A DNA stretch of 64,000 nucleotides from Saprospiraceae bacterium (lineage in GTDB: Bacteria; Bacteroidota; Bacteroidia; Chitinophagales; Saprospiraceae): assembly GCA_029262995.1 (NCBI GenBank), contig JAJCYH010000009.1, positions 1-64,000 of the forward strand. Direction: 5' to 3'. Positions 1 to 8,560 of the stretch are shown here, piece by piece (position 1 is the first letter of the stretch; every line of letters begins with the position of its first letter). A model generated the notes under the pieces. That model searched no databases. It was not told where the DNA came from and saw only the letters and a program-made list of their open reading frames with translations. The translations under genes were made by a program, and so were the position numbers.

Positions 1-44
1 ATCTTGAATTCAAAAGCTAATGTAGAATGTATAAAATGATTTTT

Positions 45-127
45 TGACTTTAACTAAAATAAATATTCTATGACTTTAACTAAAACTTAAATATTCTATG
101 ACTTTAACCAAAACTTAAATTATTCTA
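45..127. repeat. Three tandem copies of a 26-29 bp AT-rich unit
   Basis: Three head-to-tail copies, at 45-70, 71-98 and 99-127, share the core TGACTTTAAC(T/C)AAAA followed by TAAATATTCTA. They differ by small insertions (CT after AAAA, and one extra T). The block lies just past the stop codon of the minus-strand gene ending at 146. A related TGACTTTAAA string sits at that gene's start codon near 530. The copies contain no inverted repeat or T-run, so they do not look like a terminator. The role is unknown; a small slippage-derived array is the simplest reading. Confidence 0.8.
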
Positions 128-145
128 TCGCTTGTTAAACACCCT

Positions 146-529
146 TTAATTTATCGTTACATATGAATATAGAGGCTCAAGGCTATCTTTCACTTGAAAC
201 TCAACTTTATAATCACCCTTGTCAAACATATTCTTACTTATTCTCACTTTGTTTGACATTACAGGAAGCTTGTAAACCAACTTACCCTCCGCATTAAATA
301 TTTGAATAAAACTTATGTGTTTGAATGCTTCAAAATGCAATGAGTTTGTATTCTTATTAAAGTAGGCAGGAGCAAAGTGTTTTGAATAAACAGCTTCGTC
401 GTAAGAAAAATTCACATCACTTGTACTTACAACAACAGGACAGCACTTATCAGATATCACTGGATCAGTGGCTTTCAATTGTGTTCCGATGCAAATTGCT
501 ACTGTGAGAGTTAGAATAATATTTTTCAT
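146..529 (-). CDS. Small secreted protein of unknown function
   Basis: A 127-residue protein that I do not recognise. The chosen start gives MKNIILTLTVAICIGTQLKA, a clear Sec signal peptide ending near residue 20. A start 13 codons further upstream would put charged residues before the signal, so I reject it. The mature part has a CC pair after the signal and a C-terminal half (roughly residues 65-127) with alternating hydrophobic residues and the string FNAEGKLVYKLP. That string resembles the beta-sandwich of T9SS C-terminal sorting domains (IFNAEGKLV-type strand). A short periplasmic or surface protein is likely. The gene stands alone, about 300 bp from the next minus-strand gene. Confidence 0.6.
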   Translation of the reverse strand: MKNIILTLTVAICIGTQLKATDPVISDKCCPVVVSTSDVNFSYDEAVYSKHFAPAYFNKNTNSLHFEAFKHISFIQIFNAEGKLVYKLPVMSNKVRISKNMFDKGDYKVEFQVKDSLEPLYSYVTIN

Positions 530-580
530 GACTTTAAACTTTAAACCGTTAAACTTTTGAAGAGACATCTTATCTCCCCG

Positions 581-598
581 TTTGATATATCAAAGATA
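581..598 (-). promoter_or_regulatory. Probable -7 box and perfect 14-bp palindrome upstream of the 146-529 gene
   Basis: Positions 581-594 read TTTGATATATCAAA, a perfect palindrome. On the minus strand 598-591 reads TATCTTTG, an exact match to the Bacteroidota -7 box TAnnTTTG. The start codon lies about 60 bp downstream. I see no well-spaced -33 TTG. The palindrome overlaps the -7 box and could be an operator. Confidence 0.4.
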
Positions 599-769
599 AG
601 CCAGTATAACCCAAAATAATATAACAACAGTATCCACTTGTTGACACGGCTTATTCAATAACAGGCCTTTTACAAAATATGTAACTTCCTAATAATCAGA
701 TATCATTCGATAAAACTGTAAAATACTTTGCAGTAAAAAAATATAAATTAGGACATGCGTTTTCAAATA

Positions 770-806
770 ATAAAAGGCTTGAAATACTAAATTCCAAGCC
801 TTTTAT
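770..806 (-). terminator. Intrinsic terminator of the BI-1/YccA gene
   Basis: The 12-bp arms ATAAAAGGCTTG (770-781) and CAAGCCTTTTAT (795-806) pair perfectly around a 13-nt loop. The hairpin lies about 20 bp past the stop codon of the minus-strand gene at 826-1587. Read on the minus strand the T-rich side follows the stem, so it would terminate that transcript. Confidence 0.65.
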
Positions 807-825
807 ATAAAACATATATCTTTTA

Positions 826-1587
826 CTAGTCGCGAAGCTTTGATAAAAGTCGCAACAACTCAACATATAACCAGATAATGGTAAAAAGTAGACCCATAGC
901 AAAATACCATTCCATGTACTTAGGTATTTCATTTTCTTCTCCTTTACTGAAATTGTCAAAATCAAGAAGCAAATTCAAACAAGCTACCCCAATAATTACA
1001 AAACTTAAGCCTATACCAATTGGTCCGCTATCATGAATAAATGGTACTTCAAAGCCAACAAAATAGCCAATCAAACTAATGATGTAAACGATCATTATTG
1101 CTCCAACAGCCATACCTACGACCATCCTGAATTTCTGAGTCACTTTAATCAATCCAGATTTGTATATCATTAACATGGTAAGCAAACATGCCATAGTGAG
1201 ACTGAATGCTTGAAATATAATACCTTCATAAGTTGCAGAATATACAGCTGAAATGGAGCCTACAAATAGCCCTTGTATTAAGGCATACATCGGCGCAGTT
1301 GTAGATGCCAGATAGGGTTTAAAAGATGTAATTATATAGATGATAAAGGCAGTAATTGAACCACCCACAATAAAAAAAACGGAAGGATATATATAACCAA
1401 CCAAAAATGTGGCCATCATCATCATGGTTAATATGACAGTTTTATTAACTGCACCAGATATGGTCATAGTCAGATCGCCTTCCATAAAGGGACCACCTCC
1501 TGGTTTTCTTTTAAGCGTTTCCGCTTTAGCGTATACCTTTTTGCTATAAAAAGGATTACTAGATGATTTCAAATTATTAAATGACAT
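826..1587 (-). CDS. Bax inhibitor-1/YccA family membrane protein
   Basis: A 253-residue inner-membrane protein. A polar N-terminal tail (residues 1-47, with KRKPGGGPFMEGD) is followed by seven hydrophobic segments from about residue 50 to 247. The conserved segment LDFDNF (208-213) and the following helix with MEWYFAMGLLFTIIWLYVEL match the YccA-like branch of the BI-1 family, whose members are pH-sensitive Ca2+ leak channels or partners of the FtsH protease. Length and topology are normal for this branch. The gene follows the M48 protease by 17 bp on the same strand, so the two are probably co-transcribed. Pairing a BI-1/YccA protein with a membrane-linked metalloprotease suggests a shared membrane-quality role; that is inference. 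Confidence 0.88.
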   Translation of the reverse strand: MSFNNLKSSSNPFYSKKVYAKAETLKRKPGGGPFMEGDLTMTISGAVNKTVILTMMMMATFLVGYIYPSVFFIVGGSITAFIIYIITSFKPYLASTTAPMYALIQGLFVGSISAVYSATYEGIIFQAFSLTMACLLTMLMIYKSGLIKVTQKFRMVVGMAVGAIMIVYIISLIGYFVGFEVPFIHDSGPIGIGLSFVIIGVACLNLLLDFDNFSKGEENEIPKYMEWYFAMGLLFTIIWLYVELLRLLSKLRD

Positions 1588-1604
1588 ACTATATTTTAAG
1601 TAAA

Positions 1605-2435
1605 TTAATTAATGGATTGTTTGTATTTCTCAATAGACTCTATAATTCTTTGACGTCTGTTTTCAGGACTAGGATGGGAACTTTGAAATTCAGGTATACT
1701 CTTTCCTCCAGAGGCGTCCTCCAATATATCCATAACTGAAATTAATTCTTCTGCATTATACCCTGCTTCTAACATTAACTGTACTCCCCAATCGTCTGAC
1801 TCTAACTCCTGATCTCTTCCATACTTCATATTGATTAAGTTACCTATCATTTGAGCAGCCTGAGCTGTACTATAGTCGCCAGATGCGACAACAGCAGCTC
1901 CAGTTAATCCCTCGGTCAATTGCATTTTGGCAATTCTCTCTGCGCCGTGTCTATGAATAACATGACCTATTTCATGACCTAAAACACCTGCAAGCTGATC
2001 TTCATTTTGTAACCGCATAAATAATGCTCCAGTAATGAAAACCTGGCCTCCAGGTAAAGCAAATGCATTTACTATGTTAGGATCTGCTAATAAATGAAAA
2101 TCATAAGGGTAACCAGATTCACTTTTTATCGTATTGTTAACAAGTCGTTCTCCCACGATGTCAACCAATTCCTGTGCATTTTGATCTGGATGCAACCCAC
2201 CGTATTGCTGAATCATTGAAGGGGCACTTTGTAAACCCAAAGCTACTTCTTGTTCTGGTGAAATACTAACATATTGTGTTTCTCCAGTTATTTCGTTTAC
2301 TTGAGAGTTAGAGAAGTAATTAAAAATAGAATAACCACCGATTATTAGAAAAATTAAGATCATGGTAGATAGCCTCCTTCTTCTAGGTCTTCGCCCAAAA
2401 GTTTTCGGATTCTTGGAAGTATGTCTTCTGTACAT
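1605..2435 (-). CDS. M48 family zinc metalloprotease
   Basis: With the start at MYRRHTSKN the protein has 276 residues: a very basic N-terminus (GRRPRRRR), one membrane anchor at about 25-42, then a periplasmic peptidase domain. The zinc site is HEIGH at 154-158 (HExxH) with the downstream glutamate in ELESD (210-214) as likely third ligand. The segment SSHPSPENR near 252 is the usual M48 C-terminal signature. I prefer this start over one 12 codons upstream because the upstream stretch is hydrophobic and precedes the basic anchor. It resembles the BepA/LoiP-type periplasmic proteases but lacks TPR repeats. It heads a probable two-gene operon with the BI-1/YccA gene. Confidence 0.9.
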   Translation of the reverse strand: MYRRHTSKNPKTFGRRPRRRRLSTMILIFLIIGGYSIFNYFSNSQVNEITGETQYVSISPEQEVALGLQSAPSMIQQYGGLHPDQNAQELVDIVGERLVNNTIKSESGYPYDFHLLADPNIVNAFALPGGQVFITGALFMRLQNEDQLAGVLGHEIGHVIHRHGAERIAKMQLTEGLTGAAVVASGDYSTAQAAQMIGNLINMKYGRDQELESDDWGVQLMLEAGYNAEELISVMDILEDASGGKSIPEFQSSHPSPENRRQRIIESIEKYKQSIN

Positions 2436-2530
2436 TTGGATGTCTATTGATTTGAAAACACAGATTATCAATAAACATACAAAAGAAAAAGAAAAAGATC
2501 ACTAAGCTTGATGCTTAAGTAAGTTGGCAA

Positions 2531-4015
2531 TTAGATTTTAAAACCAACAGTAAAACTTAACTTGTTTAAGTTGACATCATTTTTCACAAGTTGCAATCTA
2601 TTGCTATCCAAAACTTGATATGGTATATATCCTTCTTCTATACTTCTGAACTGATAGGCCATATCGAAATAGATACGATCTGCACGGTATCCCAGTCCAA
2701 AAGAATAAACTTGATCATATTCTGAATGTCCATCGATCTCATAAGGAGATCCTATAAAGGCAATTCCTCCTCGAAGTCTAATTTTATCAAAAACCAACTC
2801 ACCCCCTAAATTAATATTCATCGAAGACTGTAGTTGACTTTCAATCTCCGAATTAACTTCTCTTTCAAATTCAGCTTCACTGGGATCATTATTATTAACT
2901 GTAAAATCAAAGGTATTGCTCGTGTAGTTGATAAAAGTAGCATCAACATTTACAAATCCTTTTACTTCACCTGCATTAATAAGTGTACCAAAACTTGCTG
3001 TCAATCGAGAAGGAGTCGTCAACTTATAATCAAATCTACCATCTGGGGAAGCACTTTCAAACCTTTGATTGCCTTCAGAATCTGTAAAGGAATAGTTTAG
3101 CTCGGTATTAAAGTTGTCATCTAACTTGTAATAAGTTGGACTTTGAAATGCTAATCCAAATCTAAAAGTTCTCTCAACTACATAACCCATACCAATCTTG
3201 AAATTAAATCCTGTTCCCGAAGTTGTCAATCTTTCTGTAAATCTTAAATCATTAAAAAAGGGCACCCTTTCATCAAGATCTTCTTCAACATATGTTTTAT
3301 CTTCTTCAAAACTTATAAATGGAATTCCTATTCCAATACCTAGACTCAAATTTGAATCAAATTTTCCTGCCCATGCGATAGCCAATTCATTGATTTGCCC
3401 TGATCTTGAAACATTTTGTCTTTTGTAGATCTCTTGAATTGTGTCAATATCAGTTTCGTATACCAAATCACCATCAAAATCGAATATGGCACCTGTTTCC
3501 CATGCCAATTCAGCTTCAAATGGATCAAAAAAATCTGGATCTCTACCATTTGCCAATTCTGCAAATCGCTCCGTAATACTACCTTTGGAATAGCCTTGAT
3601 ATGTAAAATCCTGGTTAAAATTACTGTATTGTGTTAGTCCAAATGCCAAGTTATTTGTTACCAGTGAACTGCCCGGATTATTTGCACTAAATACAACACC
3701 AATATTTTCAAGACGCGGTTCTTGAATATGACTGTCCTTGATAAAATCATTTCCCATAAGTGACGATTCTGTATCTCCACCATTAAAAGAAAAACTAAAC
3801 ATCAATTCACTTGATCTAAAATCTGCAATTCCAGCTGGATTAATACCTAATACGCCAAAATCCCCTCCCATTGCACCGAATGATGTACCAGCTCCAATTA
3901 CCCTTGATGTTCCTCCTCCTTGAATATTAGAGTATCTCAGTGCATCAGTTAAGGATTGCGCATAAAACATCGTTGAAAATACTAGAGAAACAATAATAGT
4001 ATAGCCCAATTTCAT
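2531..4015 (-). CDS. OmpP1/FadL-type outer membrane transport protein
   Basis: A 494-residue beta-barrel protein with a signal peptide ending near YAQ (residue 20). The segment after it, RVIGAGTSFGAMGGDFG followed by GINPAGIADFRSSEL, is the FadL/TodX-family N-terminal hatch signature with the NPAG motif. The rest is alternating aromatic/polar beta strands, and it ends in LSFTVGFKI, a proper C-terminal barrel strand. FadL-type proteins carry hydrophobic compounds across the outer membrane. The substrate here cannot be told from sequence. It lies 95 bp upstream of the M48 gene on the same strand and is probably a separate unit. Confidence 0.85.
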   Translation of the reverse strand: MKLGYTIIVSLVFSTMFYAQSLTDALRYSNIQGGGTSRVIGAGTSFGAMGGDFGVLGINPAGIADFRSSELMFSFSFNGGDTESSLMGNDFIKDSHIQEPRLENIGVVFSANNPGSSLVTNNLAFGLTQYSNFNQDFTYQGYSKGSITERFAELANGRDPDFFDPFEAELAWETGAIFDFDGDLVYETDIDTIQEIYKRQNVSRSGQINELAIAWAGKFDSNLSLGIGIGIPFISFEEDKTYVEEDLDERVPFFNDLRFTERLTTSGTGFNFKIGMGYVVERTFRFGLAFQSPTYYKLDDNFNTELNYSFTDSEGNQRFESASPDGRFDYKLTTPSRLTASFGTLINAGEVKGFVNVDATFINYTSNTFDFTVNNNDPSEAEFEREVNSEIESQLQSSMNINLGGELVFDKIRLRGGIAFIGSPYEIDGHSEYDQVYSFGLGYRADRIYFDMAYQFRSIEEGYIPYQVLDSNRLQLVKNDVNLNKLSFTVGFKI

Positions 4016-4047
4016 GATTGAATAGTTTAGCTTTATAAAATTATAGG

Positions 4048-4079
4048 AAAAAAAAGGCGGACATTAAACCTCGTCCGCC
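4048..4079 (-). terminator. Intrinsic terminator of the 4092-5270 gene
   Basis: Arms GGCGGAC (4056-4062) and GTCCGCC (4073-4079) pair around a 10-nt loop. On the minus strand the stem is followed directly by eight T (plus-strand A run 4048-4055). This is a strong rho-independent terminator just past the stop codon at 4092. Confidence 0.85.
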
Positions 4080-4091
4080 ATTATATTTATA

Positions 4092-5270
4092 TTATCCTTT
4101 TCTTCTAGGTGAAGAACTTCCACTTGAAGGTTTGCTAGAAGATCCTGAACTTGATCTTGCACTTGACCTTGCTGGGGAACTACTTCGACTCATATTTCTG
4201 CTTGAAGAACTTGAACTCCTACTTCCAGACCTTGATGAACTATTGTTGTAAGATCTGTTTGGCGAGTAGTTCCTATTTGTTCTTGCTGAAGGTCTTTCAG
4301 AGGTTTTCTGAGTTGCATTCGATGACCTTCGAGGTGCAGAAGAACTTGTTCCTGCTCTCGAATCAGGATTAACTGTTCTTCTTACCGACCTTCTCGATGG
4401 TCGCTCATTTTGCATTCTTGCTGATGTCGCTGAACTGCCTCTTTTGGTGCCATCAATTGCTGACCTTGTCCCTGGTCTATCTTCTATTCGTGAGACATCC
4501 AAATCATCAGTTCTTGAAGAAGTTCTTCTTGGCGAATGAGAAAGTCTTGAAGTTTCTGCTGCAACGCTTCTTGATGAACCATCTTCACCCAACACTCCAG
4601 GATTCAAAATTTCACCACCTTGTCTAGATCCACCTCTTGGATTATCTCTCACTCCTTTAGTTGAGCTTGATGTTGACCCAGATCTTCGCGATCCGTAGTA
4701 AGTTCCTTTCGGATTTGATTGTTGTACATAACCATTAACAACTTGCACATTGTTAGCATAGCCTTGTCTGTAATAAGGTCCACCGCCCCATCCTAGTGGG
4801 CAATAATTGTTATAATATCCTCCTCCCCAGGAATTATAGCCTCCCCAGTAATTATTTCTTCTCCAGGAATTTCGATAACTATTGTATCCCCAAGGGTTAT
4901 ATGCAAATCCGATGTAAGGATTCCCAAATCCAATACTTAGATATGATCCTCCCCATGGATTGTAATAGTCAAACGGATCATAAAAAACACTGTTGAAAGC
5001 CCAAGAGTTGTAAAAATTTAAAGAGCCACAACTTCTTCTGTTAAAACGTCTGATTCTGGATGAATAGTAATAATCATCCATGTATTCATAATCATCATAT
5101 CTATCTTCATCCTCATAATAATAATCATATTCATCACTGTCATCAGCATAATCATCTTCATAAAAATCATCATCTGTAACTGGGTCATAGTATAGATCAT
5201 CAAATTGTGCCATTACAACAAAAGATGACATCATAAAACTAAATGCGATTAAATAACTTATTTTTTTCAT
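4092..5270 (-). CDS. Secreted low-complexity protein with segregated acidic, aromatic and Ser/Arg blocks
   Basis: A 392-residue protein that I cannot assign to a known family. It starts with a signal peptide (MKKISYLIAFSFMMSSFVVMAQ). Three blocks follow. Residues 23-68 are almost only Asp, Glu and Tyr. Residues 85-170 are rich in Gly, Asn, Tyr and Trp with repeated NPWG / NSWGG motifs. Residues 195-392 are Ser/Arg/Pro-rich, strongly basic and predicted disordered. Two cysteines lie at 81 and 157. Opposite charges at the two ends suggest self-association or binding to a charged surface such as polysaccharide or LPS; that is inference. The gene stands alone between its own terminator and a 322-bp gap shared with divergent proS. 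Confidence 0.65.
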   Translation of the reverse strand: MKKISYLIAFSFMMSSFVVMAQFDDLYYDPVTDDDFYEDDYADDSDEYDYYYEDEDRYDDYEYMDDYYYSSRIRRFNRRSCGSLNFYNSWAFNSVFYDPFDYYNPWGGSYLSIGFGNPYIGFAYNPWGYNSYRNSWRRNNYWGGYNSWGGGYYNNYCPLGWGGGPYYRQGYANNVQVVNGYVQQSNPKGTYYGSRRSGSTSSSTKGVRDNPRGGSRQGGEILNPGVLGEDGSSRSVAAETSRLSHSPRRTSSRTDDLDVSRIEDRPGTRSAIDGTKRGSSATSARMQNERPSRRSVRRTVNPDSRAGTSSSAPRRSSNATQKTSERPSARTNRNYSPNRSYNNSSSRSGSRSSSSSSRNMSRSSSPARSSARSSSGSSSKPSSGSSSPRRKG

Positions 5271-5592
5271 GGGTCTTAATTTATAGTAACTGCCTGCGCA
5301 GTTTGTGTAAATGATATTTCGAAGTTATTACAAATGTTTGTCACATTCCGTTAAAACTATTTTAATTATTAGTTTAACATAGGTTAATATTTACTAAACA
5401 ACTTCTTTAAGTATCTCTATACTTATTAGACGATAAAATAAGCCTAAAGGTTCGGTTTTGCAGGTTATTATAAAGAATTTAACATAATTTACTAGCTATT
5501 AATATTTCCAAATAATAAAACAGATAAAAAGCTAAAACCTTAACTTTACCGTTTATTCTTTCAATTTGTATAATTCCTATTTAATTTAAATA
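5271..5592. other. Divergent intergenic region between the low-complexity gene and proS
   Basis: 322 bp of AT-rich DNA that must hold the promoters of both flanking genes. An AACTGC/GCAGTT inverted repeat (5288-5303, 4-nt loop) lies in the likely leader of the minus-strand gene. TCAATTTG at 5561-5568 is a one-mismatch -7 box 25 bp before proS, but I see no good -33 element. No open frame of note is present. Confidence 0.5.
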
Positions 5593-7059
5593 ATGGCAAA
5601 AGAAATTACGAAGAGGTCTGAGAATTACTCTCAGTGGTACAACGATATTGTGAAAAAAGCCGGGCTGGCCGATAATTCAGCAGTCAGAGGATGTATGGTG
5701 ATAAAACCCTTGGGTTATGCTATTTGGGAGAACATGCAGGCTCAATTGGATAAAATGTTCAAGGAAACTGGGCATGTCAACGCCTATTTCCCTCTTTTTA
5801 TACCTAAGAGCTTTCTAAGCAAAGAAGCCAAACATGTAGAAGGCTTTGCTAAGGAATGTGCCGTTATTACTCACCATAGACTGATGAATGATCCTAATGG
5901 TGATGGAGTCATCGTTGATCCTTCGTCCAAACTTGAAGAAGAACTCATTGTAAGACCTACTTCTGAGACCATCATATGGAATACTTATAGGGATTGGATT
6001 CAATCTTACAGAGATCTTCCCCTTCTAATTAATCAATGGGTCAATGTTGTTAGATGGGAAATGAGAACGAGGCCGTTTTTACGTACAACTGAATTCTTAT
6101 GGCAAGAAGGGCACACCGCCCATGCTTCAAAAAAAGAAGCTGAAGAAGAAACCGCATTGATCCACGAAATATACGCGAGATTCGCCGAAGACTATATGGC
6201 AATGCCTGTTATTAAGGGTGTTAAAACTGAAAATGAGAGATTTGCTGGGGCAGTTGAAACATATACTATAGAGGCGTTAATGCAGGATGGTAAAGCACTT
6301 CAAGCTGGAACCTCCCATTTCCTTGGTCAAAATTTTGCTAAAGCTTTTGATGTTAAATTTTCAGACAATAACAATAAAGTTGAACATGTATGGGCTAGCT
6401 CTTGGGGTGTTTCAACCAGACTTGTTGGTGGTTTGATAATGACTCATTCCGATGATGAAGGTTTGGTTTTACCACCTAAATTGGCACCAACACAGGTTGT
6501 TATAGTTCCAATTCCAAAGCCAAATCCAGAAATTTTAGAAGTTGCTTCTAATATCAAACAAAAATTAACTGCATTAGGTATACGTGTAAAAATTGATGAG
6601 GATGAAACAAAACGACCTGGATTTAAGTTTGCTCAATATGAACTAGAAGGCGTACCCATAAGGATTGGTATAGGAATGAGAGATCTGGTCAATAATCAGG
6701 TGGAAATTGCAAGAAGAGACACAAAAGAAAAAATGCCAGTACTTCTTGAAGGAATTGATCAATATGTGGACAAGCTATTAGGGGATATTCAAACTAACTT
6801 ATTTGAAACCGCTAAAGCATACCGTGATGACCACATCACTGAAGTAAAAAACTTTACTGATTTTAAAGATGCATTAGAAGAGAAAGGTGGGTTTATTAAG
6901 GCGCATTGGGATGGCTCAACAGAAACAGAATTGAAAATAAAAGAAGAGACTAAAGCAACAATCAGATGTATACCTAATGACGAAGCTGAAAGTTCCGGTA
7001 AATGTGTTTATTCTTCTAATGATTCCAATAAAAAAGTGCTTTTCGCAAAAGCTTATTAA
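5593..7059 (+). CDS. proS: Proline--tRNA ligase
   Basis: Class II aminoacyl-tRNA synthetase that charges tRNA-Pro in the cytoplasm. Its 488 residues and overall pattern fit the eukaryote/archaea-like type without the bacterial editing insert. Visible signatures are RPTSET (121-126), [15 protein letters not shown] (164-178), an anticodon-binding domain at about 300-400 and the C-terminal domain with CIP and GKCVYSS ending in FAKAY, typical of this type. The ATG start is the first in frame and begins the usual MAKEIT sequence. It is the sole gene of its unit; a candidate small RNA on the opposite strand ends only about 15 bp past its stop codon. Confidence 0.97.
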   Translation: MAKEITKRSENYSQWYNDIVKKAGLADNSAVRGCMVIKPLGYAIWENMQAQLDKMFKETGHVNAYFPLFIPKSFLSKEAKHVEGFAKECAVITHHRLMNDPNGDGVIVDPSSKLEEELIVRPTSETIIWNTYRDWIQSYRDLPLLINQWVNVVRWEMRTRPFLRTTEFLWQEGHTAHASKKEAEEETALIHEIYARFAEDYMAMPVIKGVKTENERFAGAVETYTIEALMQDGKALQAGTSHFLGQNFAKAFDVKFSDNNNKVEHVWASSWGVSTRLVGGLIMTHSDDEGLVLPPKLAPTQVVIVPIPKPNPEILEVASNIKQKLTALGIRVKIDEDETKRPGFKFAQYELEGVPIRIGIGMRDLVNNQVEIARRDTKEKMPVLLEGIDQYVDKLLGDIQTNLFETAKAYRDDHITEVKNFTDFKDALEEKGGFIKAHWDGSTETELKIKEETKATIRCIPNDEAESSGKCVYSSNDSNKKVLFAKAY

Positions 7060-7071
7060 TCAAAGTGTTAG

Positions 7072-7190
7072 AAATAAAAAAAGGGGTTCCTGGCAGAACC
7101 CCCTCGAATCTTCTTGGTTACTTACCATCATTTCTCAGGTGGTACTGAAGTCGCAACCGAAAGGATCTCATGAAGTAAACTGCCGCTAAA
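7072..7190 (-). ncRNA. Candidate structured small RNA of about 110-120 nt
   Basis: The strong minus-strand terminator at 7076-7102 has no minus-strand coding gene feeding it, so a short transcript starting near 7190 or a little above is the simplest explanation. The predicted RNA can fold. GGCAG (minus strand, 7184-7180) can pair with CUGCC (7096-7092), which forms part of the terminator loop. GUUUACUU (7180-7173) can pair with AAGUAAC (7123-7117) with one bulge. A CCUUUCGG mini-hairpin lies between. The stretch is richer in GC than its surroundings. I tested it by eye against SRP, 6S, tmRNA and RNase P RNA signatures and found no match. The 5' end and strand are inferred, and no clear promoter is seen. 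Confidence 0.4.
7076..7102 (-). terminator. Strong intrinsic terminator pointing toward proS
   Basis: Arms GGGGTTC (7083-7089) and GAACCCC (7096-7102) enclose a 6-nt loop. On the minus strand the stem is followed by seven T (plus-strand A run 7076-7082). On the plus strand no T-run follows, so the terminator serves a minus-strand transcript. No minus-strand protein gene lies upstream of it before nadA. Confidence 0.7.
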
Positions 7191-7437
7191 GTAATAAATT
7201 TTAGTCATTTACATATAGTTAAAATCATAATTGGTTGATTTTTGATCATTTTTTTTACTTTATAAATGAGTTAAATCCTGGCTTTAAATTTCAAGATCCC
7301 AAATCTTTAAACTGTCGTAAAATCTGTCAGCATTACATTTATTTTTAATTTGTTGACTCATAATTTTAATTCTTCTATGGTCAACTAAACAAATGCACAT
7401 GTTTTAGCATTTATCAATTAATTCAATCCAAAAAATC
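7191..7437. other. AT-rich region upstream of nadA
   Basis: About 250 bp of AT-rich DNA between the candidate RNA and nadA. I see no open frame, no terminator and no exact TAnnTTTG box. It presumably carries the nadA promoter and that of the minus-strand RNA. Confidence 0.4.
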
Positions 7438-8448
7438 ATGGCAAACTCTGAATTACAAATCGCAAAAGACAAACTATTAAAAAATGGATATCTTGATATC
7501 GATGTTGATCCACAGCTTGATCTTGAAAAGGAAATCATTAAACTCAAAAAGAGAAAAAATGCAGTCATTCTTGCGCATTATTACCAAGAAAGTGAAATCC
7601 AGGATATAGCAGATTATATAGGAGATAGTCTTGGATTATCGCAGCAGGCAGCTTCAACGAAAGCAGACATGATTGTATTTGCCGGCGTTCATTTCATGGC
7701 TGAAACCGCCAAAATATTAAGCCCACAAAAAAAAGTTGTTTTGCCAGACTTAAAGGCAGGTTGTTCACTTGCTGACAGTTGCCCAGCTGAACTTTTCAAA
7801 AAATTTAAGGAGAAATACCCCGACCATCTTGTAGTCAGTTATATCAATTGTTCTGCAGAACTAAAAACATTAACCGATATCTGCTGTACTTCAACCAATG
7901 CTGTTCATGTGATACAAAGCATTGACAAAAATAGAGGGATAATCTTTGCCCCTGATAAAAATCTAGGACAATATTTGATTAAAAAAACAGGTCGTGAATT
8001 AATTTTGTGGAATGGAGCTTGTATGGTTCATGAAATTTTTTCTCATGAAAAGATAGTCAAACTTCAAATAGATTATCCAAATGCAGAATTTATTGCACAT
8101 CCAGAATGTGAGCAACATATTTTGGCAAGGGCTGATTTCATTGGATCTACAACTGGACTACTCAACTATACGAAACGCAGCAATTCGAAAGAATTTATTG
8201 TCGCTACTGAATCAGGAATTTTGCATCAAATGCAAATTCATTCCCCTGAGAAGGTTTTTATTCCTGCACCACCAAACAATACTTGTGCATGCAATGATTG
8301 TCCTCATATGAAAAGAAATACCTTGGAAAAACTGTATCTCGCATTGAAATATGAAGAACCAGAAATAATTCTATCAGATTTTGTATTGGAAAAAGGAAGA
8401 CGGTGTATCGATAAAATGCTTGAAATCAGTAAGGCTGCTGGCTTATAG
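7438..8448 (+). CDS. nadA: Quinolinate synthase
   Basis: Condenses iminoaspartate with dihydroxyacetone phosphate to quinolinate, the second step of de novo NAD synthesis in the cytoplasm. The 336-residue protein has the three-fold NadA layout. The [4Fe-4S] ligands are very likely C109 (in KAGCSLAD), C195 (in NGACMVHE) and C288 (in CACNDCPHM). HYYQ at 47-50 and the HPEC segment near 221 are further family motifs. Length is normal. nadB and nadC are not nearby. The 112-bp gap and the TTG start of the next gene suggest that nadA is its own unit. Confidence 0.96.
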   Translation: MANSELQIAKDKLLKNGYLDIDVDPQLDLEKEIIKLKKRKNAVILAHYYQESEIQDIADYIGDSLGLSQQAASTKADMIVFAGVHFMAETAKILSPQKKVVLPDLKAGCSLADSCPAELFKKFKEKYPDHLVVSYINCSAELKTLTDICCTSTNAVHVIQSIDKNRGIIFAPDKNLGQYLIKKTGRELILWNGACMVHEIFSHEKIVKLQIDYPNAEFIAHPECEQHILARADFIGSTTGLLNYTKRSNSKEFIVATESGILHQMQIHSPEKVFIPAPPNNTCACNDCPHMKRNTLEKLYLALKYEEPEIILSDFVLEKGRRCIDKMLEISKAAGL

Positions 8449-8560
8449 ACTAAGAACTATAAATGCCAAACACCTTCCATATCATCCTTTAAATACCCAT
8501 TTATTCGGCTTCCTCAGGTGAAATTCCGAACTTGTTAAGTCATTCTAAAAACACCTGATT

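Noticed and set aside
696-965. 89-codon open frame on the minus strand overlapping the BI-1/YccA gene
   Set aside because: It shares the strand but not the frame of a clear family member, has no domain and begins within the terminator region. It is a shadow frame.
5018-5203. Met/Ile-rich minus-strand frame within the acidic block of the 4092-5270 gene
   Set aside because: It is a shifted reading of Asp/Tyr codons (GAT/TAT to ATG/ATA). Composition alone explains it.
7083-7190. The proS-downstream stretch as SRP (4.5S) RNA or as the proS terminator
   Set aside because: CAGG and a GNRA-type loop are present in places but not in the order of the conserved SRP core. The plus strand has no T-run after the hairpin, so it is not a standard proS terminator.
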